Positions 54,401 through 64,000 of a stretch of 64,000 nucleotides of DNA are shown here, piece after piece. The DNA is taken from positions 1,001,122,906 to 1,001,186,905 of the forward strand of contig NC_056747.1 in the NCBI RefSeq assembly GCF_019279795.1, read 5' to 3'. Position 1 is the first letter of the stretch; each line of letters starts with the position of its first letter. The position numbers and the translations under genes are program-made. This stretch comes from Protopterus annectens. Lineage: Eukaryota; Chordata; Ceratodontiformes; Protopteridae. Under the pieces are notes generated by a model that saw nothing but the letters and a program-made list of their open reading frames with translations, searched no databases and was not told where the DNA came from.

Positions 54401-56240
54401 AGAACTTGGCTACACTGCAGGCTCAGACTGTTCCTCAGCTGATGCTAGGTGATTCTACAATGGACATTTGTTGTTCCTCAGCTCAGTCACTGGTTTCTCA
54501 GGGTTCCACTCATGTAGTCCCTTCTGTCAGTTTAGACTGTGGATTAGCCATGTCTTTTATGGCTGCTCTAGTGTCCAACAGGGCATAGGAGATCCATCTT
54601 CTTAGGGCCTAAGAATTTCTCTGGGAGTTTCTTCCTGGAGTGACTGGGGAAGGAGATGTGTTGTCCATGTTCAAGTGCCATCTCCTAGTTGGTCTTCTTC
54701 CATGGATGTCTGTAGAAAAAAAAAAGAAACAAAAAGTTGGACATTGCTCATCTAAGGACACTTTCTCTGTTCTTAAGGATGAATTTCTTCCCTTGGCCAG
54801 GAATATTTTGCAGGTTTTCATTCCTGGAGAGCTAAAATCCATACAAGACACAGTATTTTGGCTGGCTGTGATAGCTTGGGAGATATCTCTCAGCATTGTT
54901 TAATCTTCCAAGCATCTTATATTCCATCAGAACAAAATGTAGTGGCAGACATGCTGAGCAAGACTAGAACAGTCTCTTTCAAATGGAAACTGAATGAACG
55001 GGTCTTACAGGAATTGATCTAGGTGTGGCAAGCAACTCAAGTAGATCTGTTCACTTCCTTTCAAAACAGAAACTAAACAATACAAATTTTGAATCTGGAC
55101 ACCCTGCAGGCAGGCCTGGAATGCAGATGCATTTTTTAAACACCTTTATTGAGTTATCACTTGTAACATAGGCACATTTACATTTATATAAAAGTAATCA
55201 AACTGTATTAACAAGTCACATTTAACAAAAATTATGCAGATGCATTTTCATTCCTGTGATCTAGGATGTTCATTTAGGTATTTCCACCCTTTCCACTGAT
55301 GTCCAGGGAAATTCTGATGATACAGAAGGGCTCTCCAAAAATCATTGTGGTGACTCCCTTTTGGCCCAGGTAACATTGTTTCTACCTTCTTATGAAACTG
55401 CCCAGGGATAATTACCAAAATCTTCCTCTAAGAATGGTTTTACACACAAGACAGGGGGGAGTCTGATACACCTCACTCTCAAACGATTTCAGCTGACTGC
55501 TTGGATGATTCACTGTTGATACCGTTTAGGCACCTTTTTCATGAGGCCATGCAGTGGCTATTAAATGATGCAAGAAATCCTGATACTAGGAAATCTTGTG
55601 TTAACCACTGGAAAATGTTCTAGTTGGTGTCTCCCTTATTACCAGGATGCTGTCTGGCATTATTACTTCTGATTCACAAACATTTGTATGAGTTACTATC
55701 CTACAGCCTGATTTATTAACCATCTCAGCATTCCTGCCCATGGATCCTCATCATTATTGCAGACTTTGCTGTAGCTGTTCTACAATGAGGTTTGTTCTGT
55801 TGAAATGTGAGGGGATTCTTATACAGGGGACACTTAATTAGGATCTTTACTTTTTGCTGGAAAGGTTTTTCTCTCTAGGTTTGAACCAGCTATTCTGGCT
55901 GTTTTTGATTCATTTTTGGTAGGCTAACTTATTTATTGCTCTGACTTCTGGAAGAGCATATCTGGGTTGTGACTATTCTTGGTGGATTACCCCTTTTGAT
56001 GTTCTATGATGTTTTGTGCATATAGGATTATCTATATGACCACCTCCCTCCCCCATTCATGGCTTTATTACTTTCAGATTGTACCTTGAATCTATCCATC
56101 AGACTCCTTTGTTCTTCAGAAATTGACTGACAGAGAGAATGAACTCCATATACTCTGGTTATGCTTTTGCGCCTCAGCTATTATCTTGTCTGCACCAACT
56201 CCTTTAGAAAAGTTAAACAGCTGTAGACTTTCTAGAATAA
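54400..56240 (+). mobile_element. DIRS-like tyrosine-recombinase retrotransposon fossil
   Basis: Broken remnant of a DIRS-type element on the plus strand. The recognisable part begins near 54900 with an RNase H end (YIPSEQNVVADML), the VDLFTS block, a 'nADAFSF' block, an ILMIQKGSPKIIVV... WP block (~55310-55370), and farther on a stretch fitting the tyrosine-recombinase region (~55500-56060). The 5' part (54400-54900) is less sure. It has many breaks and looks old. A 98-base insertion interrupts it at 55136. Terminal repeats were not found. Confidence 0.6.
55121..55248 (-). mobile_element. 98-bp LINE 3'-end insertion with 15-bp duplication
   Basis: ATGCAGATGCATTTT occurs at 55121-55135 and 55234-55248. 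Between them lies a minus-strand piece ending CAATAAAGGTGTTTAA next to the T-rich (poly-A) side. This is what a strongly 5'-truncated LINE (L1-like) or similar insertion leaves. It sits inside the DIRS-like fossil and is therefore younger. Confidence 0.8.
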
Positions 56241-56944
56241 GAAAGACTGGAAAAGGATAACCTGTGTCAATTCAAACAATTGATGAGGACCAAGTCCATG
56301 ATTTTATTTCCATGGCTGAGGTGCAAACTAACTGGCCCAGAGAGTTTGTATTTTTCAAGTCTAGAAATGTCTATGCATACATGTTTGAGGATGTATAATT
56401 CTCCCAGTTGATGGAGGAGTAGGAGAATGGTGGTTGTTTTAATGCATAGAAATTCCATATGAATTACGTAGGAAGTACGGGCAGAGGGGGATATATAGCT
56501 ATTATATAAGTGATTTTGTTAATAGTAAGAGAGTTCTGGGTCATTATCTTGTCTAAGAAGTCTGGAGGTGAAAATGATTTTAAGACTATGGAGAGACTGC
56601 CACAATTTTTGCCTTCAGGTAGTGTGGTGGGCCTGGATGCGTGTTAGGCATTGAACTCCTGCACTGATGGAGTGCACTCATTGGTCCTAAACCAGGTCTC
56701 CATGATGATGCATATATTGATGTTTTTCAGGGTAAGGAGTGATTGTAGGAGTGATTTTTTTTTTGTTAAGGTTCCTGGCATTCCGCACCAATACCTTTAA
56801 GTTTGCTAGATTTTGTTTTATGACTGACTTTGCCAAGAAAATGTACTATGGGGTGGACAAGGATTTAATCAATAAATGAAAGCCTTAGTGGGTAGGTGTA
56901 GACCATCCCTGGCAAAGCAAATAGGACTGTCTACCATCTCCTGC

Positions 56945-57150
56945 CAGGCTCATATATATATTCATAGGTTCACAGGTGTTTACTAGGCTAACCACCAGAA
57001 GGGCCTTCTTAAGCTTAACTATGCATCTCAAATCTCTGACAAGTTATTGTACCCTTGATAAAAGGGTTTGGGAGATGAAACATTAACAAACATGGGGACT
57101 CAGAGATGAACCATTTACAGGCTGCCTGTGTCCATTAGAGACATAGGTGC
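56945..57150 (-). mobile_element. SINE/LINE tail inserted in CR1 ORF1
   Basis: Minus strand ends AAGAAGGCCCTTCTGGTGGTTAGCCTAGTAAACACCTGTGAACCTATGAAT-like (shown in parts: GGTTAGCCTAGTA, CCTGTGAACCTATGAAT). This is the tail of family T SINEs and of the LINE at 60650. It splits the esterase domain between blocks I and V. No tRNA head seen; duplication not found. Confidence 0.5.
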
Positions 57151-57349
57151 CAAACCATGGATGAATACTGTACCTTTTTAAATGACACTAGAAGATAAGT
57201 CAATTGTTGAAGTAAATTATCTTTTGTTGGTATTGAAAAATCATTATTGGAGATGGTAGAATGCTGTTCAAGGTTAGGTTCATACCTGCCTTCAGCAGAT
57301 ATCATGGAAGTTCCATCACATCACTCTTCATATAGTTCAAGGATGTAAG

Positions 57350-57470
57350 GCTCAAGGCATTTATACTCATGTGCACCCAACAGGCAACTGACTGTGACCT
57401 TTCCCTTGCACATCCTGGTTTGTGGCGCATCAGTGTGTCTCACTATGGAGTCACCTATAACTAGGATTTT
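57350..57470 (-). pseudogene. Esterase block I of CR1 ORF1
   Basis: ILVIGDSIVRHTDAP followed by KGKVTVSCLLGAHEY: the serine of GDS is the nucleophile in SGNH hydrolases. The second copy at 63050-62990 reads LVIGDFIV, i.e. the serine is lost there. Confidence 0.75.
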
Positions 57471-58204
57471 GGATTATGTAGAGGTTTGCCTTATGGGCTT
57501 TCAAACTGAGGTAGTGTGCTGTCAGATATATGTTTTATGATGGGTGCAGTCTGTGTTGTGCATTTGTGAGACTGCTGAGGGTACTTGCTTCTTAGGTTAC
57601 ATTTAAGGGGCATTTGTGGTTTTAGATAGTTTACTTTTAAGATCCTCATCATATGTAGGTTTATGTTTTTGTTCTGAGGTGTGTGATTGCTGTAGTGTGG
57701 TGTTGTGTGGTACTGACAACCTGCTTGTTAATTGTAGTTGCTATATGTAAGAGCTTTGCCTCCAATAACAATATATAACTACATCTCTCACACACAGTGT
57801 TAGTTTGTTTAAGTAGTAAGTGGTTGTCAATAAACATGAGACAAATGCTGCATTGATTCAGGATGCCCATTTCAACCATGCTATCTACAGAGATGGTTAA
57901 AAAGTACAAATCCATGGTTCCAGGTGCTTACTAATGTGGGCTGAAGGGGGAGTAGTGCCTATGAGATTTGGAGCTGACCTATTGGAGGTTTAAAATGAAC
58001 AGTTTAAGTCAAAATGCAATATACCTACTACAGCAAAATGGGGCTTTTTCACTACTATTAAATAAAATAGAAATTTGTGGAGTATGTTATTTAGAGAAAG
58101 TTAGGGTTTTGTGATTTAGATAGATTCCACTGCTACCACTACTATGCTACCCACCTGACATCATAAATATTCTTACTCATCCTCTTCTAAGCGGACAGAG
58201 AACT

Positions 58205-58300
58205 CCTAGACGTTGAGGCCTTCTTAGAAAAGACTCGCCCAGAATCATAGGAGGTTACTAGGCTAACAGCCCTAGAGCCCTTACAAGCCTAACCATGTTA
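58205..58300 (-). mobile_element. Family T SINE, partial
   Basis: ATCATAGGAGGTTACTAGGCTAACAGCCC...AAGCCTAACCATG on plus; tail of a minus-strand copy, decayed. Confidence 0.5.
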
Positions 58301-58324
58301 TACCCAAGTTACCCTTACAGGCCT

Positions 58325-58460
58325 AGAAGCAGGTTCATAGGTTCATACTAGGCTGACTGCCCTTGTGGGCCATTTTAAGCCTTGACAATTTCCCTTGGTA
58401 AGAATCAAACCCTGTATCTGTTGTTTGGGAGGTAAACACCTTAACCACTATTCCCAGTAA
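58325..58460 (-). mobile_element. Family T SINE, minus strand
   Basis: Plus shows the reversed tail TTCATAGGTTCATACTAGGCTGACTGCCC, the body AATTTCCC, the reversed B box AGAATCAAACCCTG (58401-58414) and GGTAAACACCTTAACCACTATT. Nearly complete. Confidence 0.75.
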
Positions 58461-58825
58461 ATTGTTTCCTAAATGCCTCAGATGAAAGCAGTCGTTTCCA
58501 AAAATTATATACTATTGCCATGACTAAATGTGATTTTAGCCAGATGTTGGAGATAGATTTCATAATTCATTAGTTGTAGTACTGACCTTTTCCTTATAGA
58601 CAGAAAGAACAGGTGAGAGTATTCTGTCAGAAAAGACAATATCAAAACCTTTTCCTCTGCATAGATCCACCCTAACTGCCTCATAATTTTTCCAGACTGT
58701 TGGTACCTTCAGCAATAATGGTCAAACTATAGCTCACCCAATGTGAGTTTAATCTGAAGATGACTGTTTTATATCTCTTAGTATACCTCCCCTACCTTAA
58801 AACTGGTTAATGTGATGTTGCATCT

Positions 58826-59046
58826 GTCAGCCCTTGGGGTCATTTGTCTTACCACACCATGATACAGAAAAACTAATGACTAAGACCTGTTTATACAAAT
58901 TAATTTCATGGGTAATTAACAGCCATGTTGTATAGGTCAGCCCTTGGGGGATCATCTCTCTTACTACCCCATAATACAAAAAAAATAATGACTAAAATCT
59001 GTTTTTACACATTAATTTTATGAGTAGTTAACAACCACACAACTAG
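58826..59046. repeat. Two-copy tandem duplication, 110-bp unit
   Basis: GTCAGCCCTTGGGG starts at 58826 and 58936. Both copies continue with TCATHTSTCTTAC, AATGACTAA and ACAAATTAATTTCATG-like sequence and end with AACAACCAC / AACAGCCAT. About four fifths identical. Confidence 0.85.
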
Positions 59047-59049
59047 TTG

Positions 59050-60640
59050 AGGGTCTGGTGCATTACTGGGCTCATTATTGTCACTGTGCTCAAAACTATC
59101 TGCAGCATAATTTACGATATCAAGTAAACTTTGTGAGAGGTAGGCCATTATCCCAACACTTGCTGTTATCCTGCTTTTGTGTTTTTAATGGCGAAGGAGG
59201 TGAAGTTAATTCAGCTACTTCACCACAATCTGTATTCTTTGATCATTTTTTCTCACTTTGTATTCTCACTTTCTATTCTATCTTCTTACATTTTGTTATT
59301 TTTTTGATTTGCATCACTATCGCAACGTTATGCAAGAAATCATCCCTGAGAAACTCAGATTAATCACTCATACTACTTTGCTGATCTTGGTTCAAGATAT
59401 TATTTTAGGGGGTGGGCTAATGTAAACCTAACTGGTCGTCAATTGAGTTGGTATTGTGACACCTGTTAAAAATCATGCTTAAGAGGTACAGGATTGTCAA
59501 CGTGTATAAAAATTCCCCATTTAGCTCTCTTGATCTTTTCCAAATCAAACCACTTTAGTATATACTGACATTTATTACAATTTTGCTGAGCTGGTGGAAG
59601 GATTCTGTTTTTACTGGTTAGCATTTTACAAGCCTGTCACTTTCTGAAACAACCCCTTTCCAACAGGTCCTCAACAGAAAAGTTGTCTGGAATATCTATA
59701 ACCAAAACATGAATAACCTAAGCAATTACTGAATTATCAAGACTCAAAAATAAAGGTACAATACAGACAACAGTCAAATAATGTGAAAATCCTAATGGTT
59801 TAAAACATTCTGTTAATGATTTTATAAGAAATGAAAAAGCAAGAATATTCCAGTTACTTAAGTCCAAGTGAAAACCAGGGTACCGTCAAACTCACAAACA
59901 CCAATACTAACATAGTAAAGTGCTATTAGTTCTGAAGATGGCAATAGACATACCTCTCAACTGTACAGATTTTCACAGAGTGTCCAGATTTTTCCATCAT
60001 ATTTTTGGTCCATTTCTCACAAAATCGTGGTTTTCTGGAAAATCATTGGCAAATTATTGAGGGTTGAAGTCAGATAATAATGATGGACATTTGAGTTTCA
60101 GACTTCATACCGTTCAGAAAATTCATGCTAATGCAAAACCTGTTATTCTATCCATTTTCTAAGCTTGTAAGAGCAATATTTGAAAAAAAAAATGCTCCTA
60201 TGTTTCAGACTTTGTCCCTCCATTATTGTTGGCTTTGACCAGTTATTGCTCTAAGAGTTTGAGAGGTATGGCAGTAGAAGTTAAAATTTTTAGAAAGTTA
60301 CATAAAAAAAAGCACAATGTATTTTGGTAGTATAGTCTTGTATTTGTGAGGAATAGCATTCCCTATTTACCTTTCATTATGCAAGCAATTAACTTAATGT
60401 AAATAATATACTGCATTCTCAATATAAAATTTGAATAACGTAATGTATAATATACTGCCCAAGAATGACAGTAATTTGCACTGACTAAAATTAACCCTGT
60501 ACCAATACCAGTCAGGACTGGTGAAATTTGGTGGCCCCATCTCTGCCAGTAACACCAATGCAATCTGTATCAAAGACTCAAAATATTTAAGAATTATCTG
60601 CATTTGATTTTTTAAACACTAAAGCCTCTCTTACCACTGA
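59050..60640. other. No gene recognised
   Basis: AT-rich. The plus frame 59058-59363 (101 codons) has a hydrophobic C-terminal stretch but no homology I can recognise. Two overlapping minus frames at 60363-60603 share the same DNA in different phases. Confidence 0.5.
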
Positions 60641-60649
60641 TGTCCTCAC

Positions 60650-63470
60650 TTGTCTGCTTATAGGGTCATAGGTATATAGTAGTCCAATGACCAACAGGGC
60701 CTTTTATAAGTCTAGTCATGCAACTCAATCAGTTGTGTCCCTGTATATCATGGGCTTTTTTTAAAGGGAGTATATTTTTTAGGAGGTTTTTAAAGATTTT
60801 GTGTGGGGGGTATGTTATTTTGAGCATTAATGTATGCTTCTGTTTAGCAGAGACATGGGGTCCAGGCCTGGGGTGAATTTCCAAATCCCCATCCATTGGT
60901 CATGGTTATGCTTAGATAGAGTTAGGAATGGACTCTGATTCACATGGATGGGAACCTGTTACAGAGTATGGGGATCCTCTGAGACCCATAGCTATCTCAC
61001 CAACATGTCTTATTTATCTTACAAGTAGAGCTTAAATCCTTGAATCTAGTGATTCTGATGCTTAATTTTGTGGATGTGCAAAGGGTTCATCAGAGCTGGA
61101 TCCAAGAATGCCTTGCATGTCAGGCATAGATCACTTCTCAGTAACCTGCAGGAGACACAGTATACAGACAGGGCTTTAAGGTGATCTATACAGGATAATG
61201 TGTTCATACACTGAATACTCTTGGTAAGGAACCTTTGTGAGTGCTCCATCTGTTGCACATATCTGGTCAGGTACATGCTGAAAGGGGTACTGTTCTCAAT
61301 GATGGATGCGATAAGGGCCAAATAAAGTGGCCCTATGAATTTGTTAAACCTGGATGCCATGCCCTTGCTTATAAGTTGGGCAACATAGAATTATTTTCTT
61401 ACTACCTTGGGCACATGTTTGTCAATGGCCAGATTACTGTGTACATATGTTCCCAGATCCCTGACTACTGAGTCAACTCTTATGGGTATCTTATCAATGG
61501 AGAAATTAGCCAGGGTAGCTATTTCCCCAAAAGACACTAGAATGTGTTTCTTGGAATTTAGTTTTAATTCATGGCTTTGGCACCAATCTGTGTAAGACCC
61601 TCTTGTAAGATGTTTTTATCATGGGGGAATCTATAATAGCTCCCAATTTCCAGTCATCTACAAACTTGGTGAGTCAAAGGCCTTTACCTTCAAGAAGTAG
61701 ATGCCAAAAAGGAGCAAGCTCAGCATGGAGGCCTAATGTAACTCACTGGTGACTGATCTCTTAGTGGAGGTGGTCTCACCAATCCTGACTTCCAGGGTCC
61801 TAACTGTGAGCCAGACAGCAATGCAGCAAGTTATGTAGAGGTTTATGCCTAGTTTAGTAAGTTTGTCAACTATGCTTATGTGGGATATTGTATCCAATGC
61901 CTTAGGCAAGTTCAAGTGGGCAATACGCACCATTTTCTCCTCATCCATTGCTTTGGTGACCTTCTCAAAGAAGTTAACAAGGTTTAGTAGGTTGACCTTC
62001 CTTTGACAAAGCCAGGTTAGATTGGTTCTAATGTCTGCTGGTTGCCTATATTTTTCTTGATCATTTCCATGATAATTCATTCCATGGCTTTGCATACTAG
62101 ACTAGTCAGACTAATAGCTCTGTAGTTTCCAGGGTCATTTGCCCTTATGAAATGGAATAACTACTGCAGTCCTCCATTCATGTGGTACATAGCCTGTTAT
62201 GAGGCTGTAGTTGAAAAGTGACTTAAGTGGTGCTGGTACGTCATGCTTAGATATTTAAGAGGCATCCTGGGATATTGTTGGGCTGATTAAGGCTGTTTTT
62301 GGCCTTAGTGAGGATTGCCAAGATCTGCTCCCTGTTAATATTTGGGAGGGTTATGCTAGTAGATATTGCATGGAGGCAGGCAGGGGATGAGTGGGGAGAG
62401 TGAAGTTTGAGCTGAATTTGTAAGCCAGCAAATTCACTATGTTGATCTGCTCAGTGAAAGTGGCACCATTGTTTATCAGTTCAGCACAATGATGTGTGCT
62501 GCCTTTTAGGTTTTGGACATAGCTATAGAAGGCCTTGTGGTTGTCTTTAGCCTATGAGACTATCTTGACCTTGTTAGACTTAATTATTCCCCTGAGCGTC
62601 CTGTTTAGGTTAATTGTATAACTCCTATCATTATGGGAGTTTCTCGTCTTGATTTTAGCTATGACTTTTTTTTCCTTTTGTTATATACCCTATTAAGGGT
62701 ATGATTCCACCAGTGTGGTTTGTTTTTAGTGTTTGTTTTGCACTTACTTCCTATTGTTGCATCATTCTTGGTGAAAGTAGAATGCTGCTTAATGCAAGGC
62801 ACATACTTGCTTGAGACACATATTCAGAGAGATCAACAATATCTCTCTTCATATAGTCCAGGGAGAATCATCTCAGGTCATTTATGCAGACACGGACTAT
62901 AATCAAATCATACTGGTACCTGTGGTTTAGTGACTTGAGTGCATGTGTTACTTGGCAGATCATAGCTCCAGATAAACAACTAACCATTATCTTTTCCTTG
63001 CTTATTCTGGTGAGTTGAGCCTCTGGGTGTCATACAATGAAGTCCCCTATGACAAGAGTCCTGCATAATTTGCTTGATTACCTTATGGGCTTTGTGCTTA
63101 GGGCTCCATTGGGTGTAGGGATAAATATGATGTTGTATTTGGTGAGTGCTTTAGTGATTGCTGATGACAGGCATTGCTGTTTATAGGATGAGGAGATCTT
63201 TGAGATTTGGGGAGGTTGCTTTTTAGTGCCTCAACATAAGTTGGTCTATGTGTTTGTAGATGTAGTATGTGTGTGTATTCTTGATGACCTTTTTTGTATG
63301 CAAGATTTCCGCCTATAGTGAAAATGTATATGTGCATCTCTTACATATTGTGTCTGTTTCTTTAAGGATTAAATGGTTGTCTGTCAACGTGAGACTTGCT
63401 GCATTGCCTCATGATGCCCATATCTACCAAGCTGACTACTGAGACATTTGGATAATGCTATCCATGTTGT
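60650..63470 (-). mobile_element. CR1-like LINE with ORF1, RT and 3' tail, internally deleted
   Basis: Minus strand. ORF1 remnant 63440-62800: PHD-like region (CKRCTYTF), esterase block I (LVIGDFIV, ~63050) and IIVRVCINDLR (the GTND-like block, ~62890). It joins directly to the ORF2 linker (KPHWWNHTLNRVYNKRKK, ~62720-62665), so the endonuclease is missing. RT: DPGNYRAISLTSL-like (~62130), VNLLNLVNFFEKVTKAMDEE (~62000), HLNLPKALDTISHISIVDKL (~61930-61870), and the C-terminal thumb STPFSMYLTRYVQQMEHSQR ... CVSCRLLRSDLCLTCK (61360-61100). The 3' UTR ends in the family T tail at ~60655. Several breaks. Confidence 0.8.
61733..62095 (-). pseudogene. CR1-like RT palm region
   Basis: Open stretch of 120 codons: CQRKVNLLNLVNFFEKVTKA, EEKMVRIAHLNLPKALDTIS and KLTKLGINLYITCCIAVWLT, ending STKRSVTSELH where CR1 has 'GVTSGVPQG'. 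The aspartate of 'LDFSKAFD' is partly changed (LNLPKALD), so the catalytic site is already eroded. Confidence 0.75.
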
Positions 63471-63474
63471 CTGG

Positions 63475-64000
63475 ATCTGTATTTGTGTAGTACTGCTGTT
63501 AGGGAAGGGTGTTCATAGACAATTGCTAGGCATGCAGCCCACAGACCACTGAGGAAACTAACCCAACTTACCAAAACACTATCTGGTTAAGTGACTTTCT
63601 CAAGATCAAACAGGAAGCAAACAATTGTTGAGTAAATCCAGTCCTGTACTACAGGAAGCATTAACAGTTTATAGACATCGTCCTCTGCATTAACTGCCAA
63701 ATAGGTTTAGGACCCTAATGTGTGAAACATACCAATACATTTCCCTTGCTTATAATCTAACCCTAACCTCTAAACATGCACACAGAGACACACAAACACT
63801 CTCTCAAACCCAATGCCAAAACTTTCATTACAAATTAAAGTTTTGACATTATTACCTCAACTAACTCCCTTGCATATTATACTGGACACTTTGTCTTTTG
63901 CTGCCATTGACAATCTAACCATTCAACTAATTCAGATACCAAAAAAATTGTCGACAAAGAGTAGGTTCAACCAGATTAATTGCAATAATATGTATTTATC
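63475..64000. other. No gene recognised; MIR-like SINE inside
   Basis: Apart from the MIR-like piece at 63548-63655, nothing is recognised up to the window end. Confidence 0.45.
63548..63655 (-). mobile_element. MIR/CORE-SINE-like fragment
   Basis: GAGGAAACT ... GGTTAAGTGACTTTCTCAAG, ATCAAACAGGAAGCAA and TAAATCCAGTCC on plus follow the reversed MIR pattern GAGGAAACTGAGG, GTTAAGTGACTTGCCCAAG, GTCACACAGC, GATTCGAACCC. Old and diverged. Confidence 0.45.

Larger units (their letters stand above)
56240..57930 (-). mobile_element. CR1-like LINE, 5' part: ORF1 (PHD-like plus esterase) and endonuclease
   Basis: Minus strand. ORF1 starts at 57915 (MDLYFLTISVDSMVEMGIL), then a cysteine-rich PHD-like motif (CSICLMFIDN ... 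CERCSYI), then an SGNH/GDSL esterase: block I ILVIGDSIVRHT (GDS at 57455-57447) and block V RDGLHLP (DGLH at 56907-56896). Between them a repeat tail is inserted (56945-57150). ORF2 begins with an AP-like endonuclease (NINICIIMETWFRTNE, GGS-like block, FLDLKNTNSLGQLV) ending near 56250; RT absent. Several breaks. Esterase and PHD domains in CR1 ORF1 are known; they may help the RNP reach membranes or the nucleus, but the function is unproven. Confidence 0.75.

Noticed and set aside
42895-64000. Keratin exon 3
   Set aside because: Looked for a 157-base exon with the type I coil 1B motif on the plus strand; none seen, so it is probably beyond the window.
1-64000. CRISPR arrays, bacterial operons, rRNA genes
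   Set aside because: Sequence is clearly vertebrate with spliced genes and retroelements; the tandem arrays lack unique spacers of even size.

Overview
The window is AT-rich, repeat-dense eukaryotic DNA from a vertebrate. The only host gene I can support is the 5' part of a type I (acidic) keratin gene on the + strand. Exon 1 encodes a glycine-rich head, coil 1A and linker L1 (33361-33828). After a 9 kb intron comes an 83-base exon 2 (42812-42894). The remaining exons must lie beyond base 64000. Several families of Penelope-like elements (PLEs), a Tx1/L1-type LINE, CR1 LINEs with an esterase ORF1 and a DIRS-like fossil together fit an amphibian or another non-mammalian, non-avian vertebrate. 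The species cannot be read from the sequence.

Layout. 0.6-1.9 kb: tandem array of a ~175-bp unit. 4.5-10.95 kb: a full-length L1/Tx1-type LINE on the minus strand, flanked by a 10-bp target-site duplication, with an open 1234-codon ORF2 and an ORF1 broken by one stop. 11.7-13.1 kb and 20.1-21.5 kb: exon-like pieces of two Myb/SANT-like genes of the kind carried by PIF/Harbinger transposons. 14.9-25.05 kb: a PLE cluster holding two truncated copies head to head, two head to tail and an extra 3' tail. One copy is split by a 389-bp MITE. 27.3-32.6 kb: two non-LTR retrotransposon remnants, the second containing ten copies of an 83-bp minisatellite. 33.2-42.9 kb: the keratin 5' end, whose intron 1 carries a hAT-like MITE, CR1, I/Jockey-like and RTE-like LINEs and a PLE. 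44.4-46.9 kb: an old PLE. 47.9-53.8 kb: CR1 fragments, tRNA-derived SINEs and a 224-bp palindrome made of PLE tails. 54.4-56.2 kb: a DIRS-like fossil. 56.2-63.5 kb: two minus-strand CR1-like LINEs with PHD/esterase ORF1, and SINEs that share their 3' tail.

The most notable theme is self-cleaving RNA. At least four PLE 3' ends carry a recognisable hammerhead-ribozyme core: CTGATGA, a stem II hairpin, GAAA, a short stem III (GCGC in three of them), UH, then bases that pair with those just before CTGATGA. More decayed copies sit in a palindrome loop at 51.3 kb and at the 3' end of the minus-strand PLE. Hammerheads in PLEs are known. The variety of families, the head-to-head junction at equivalent reverse-transcriptase positions and the palindromic tail structure deserve a closer look.
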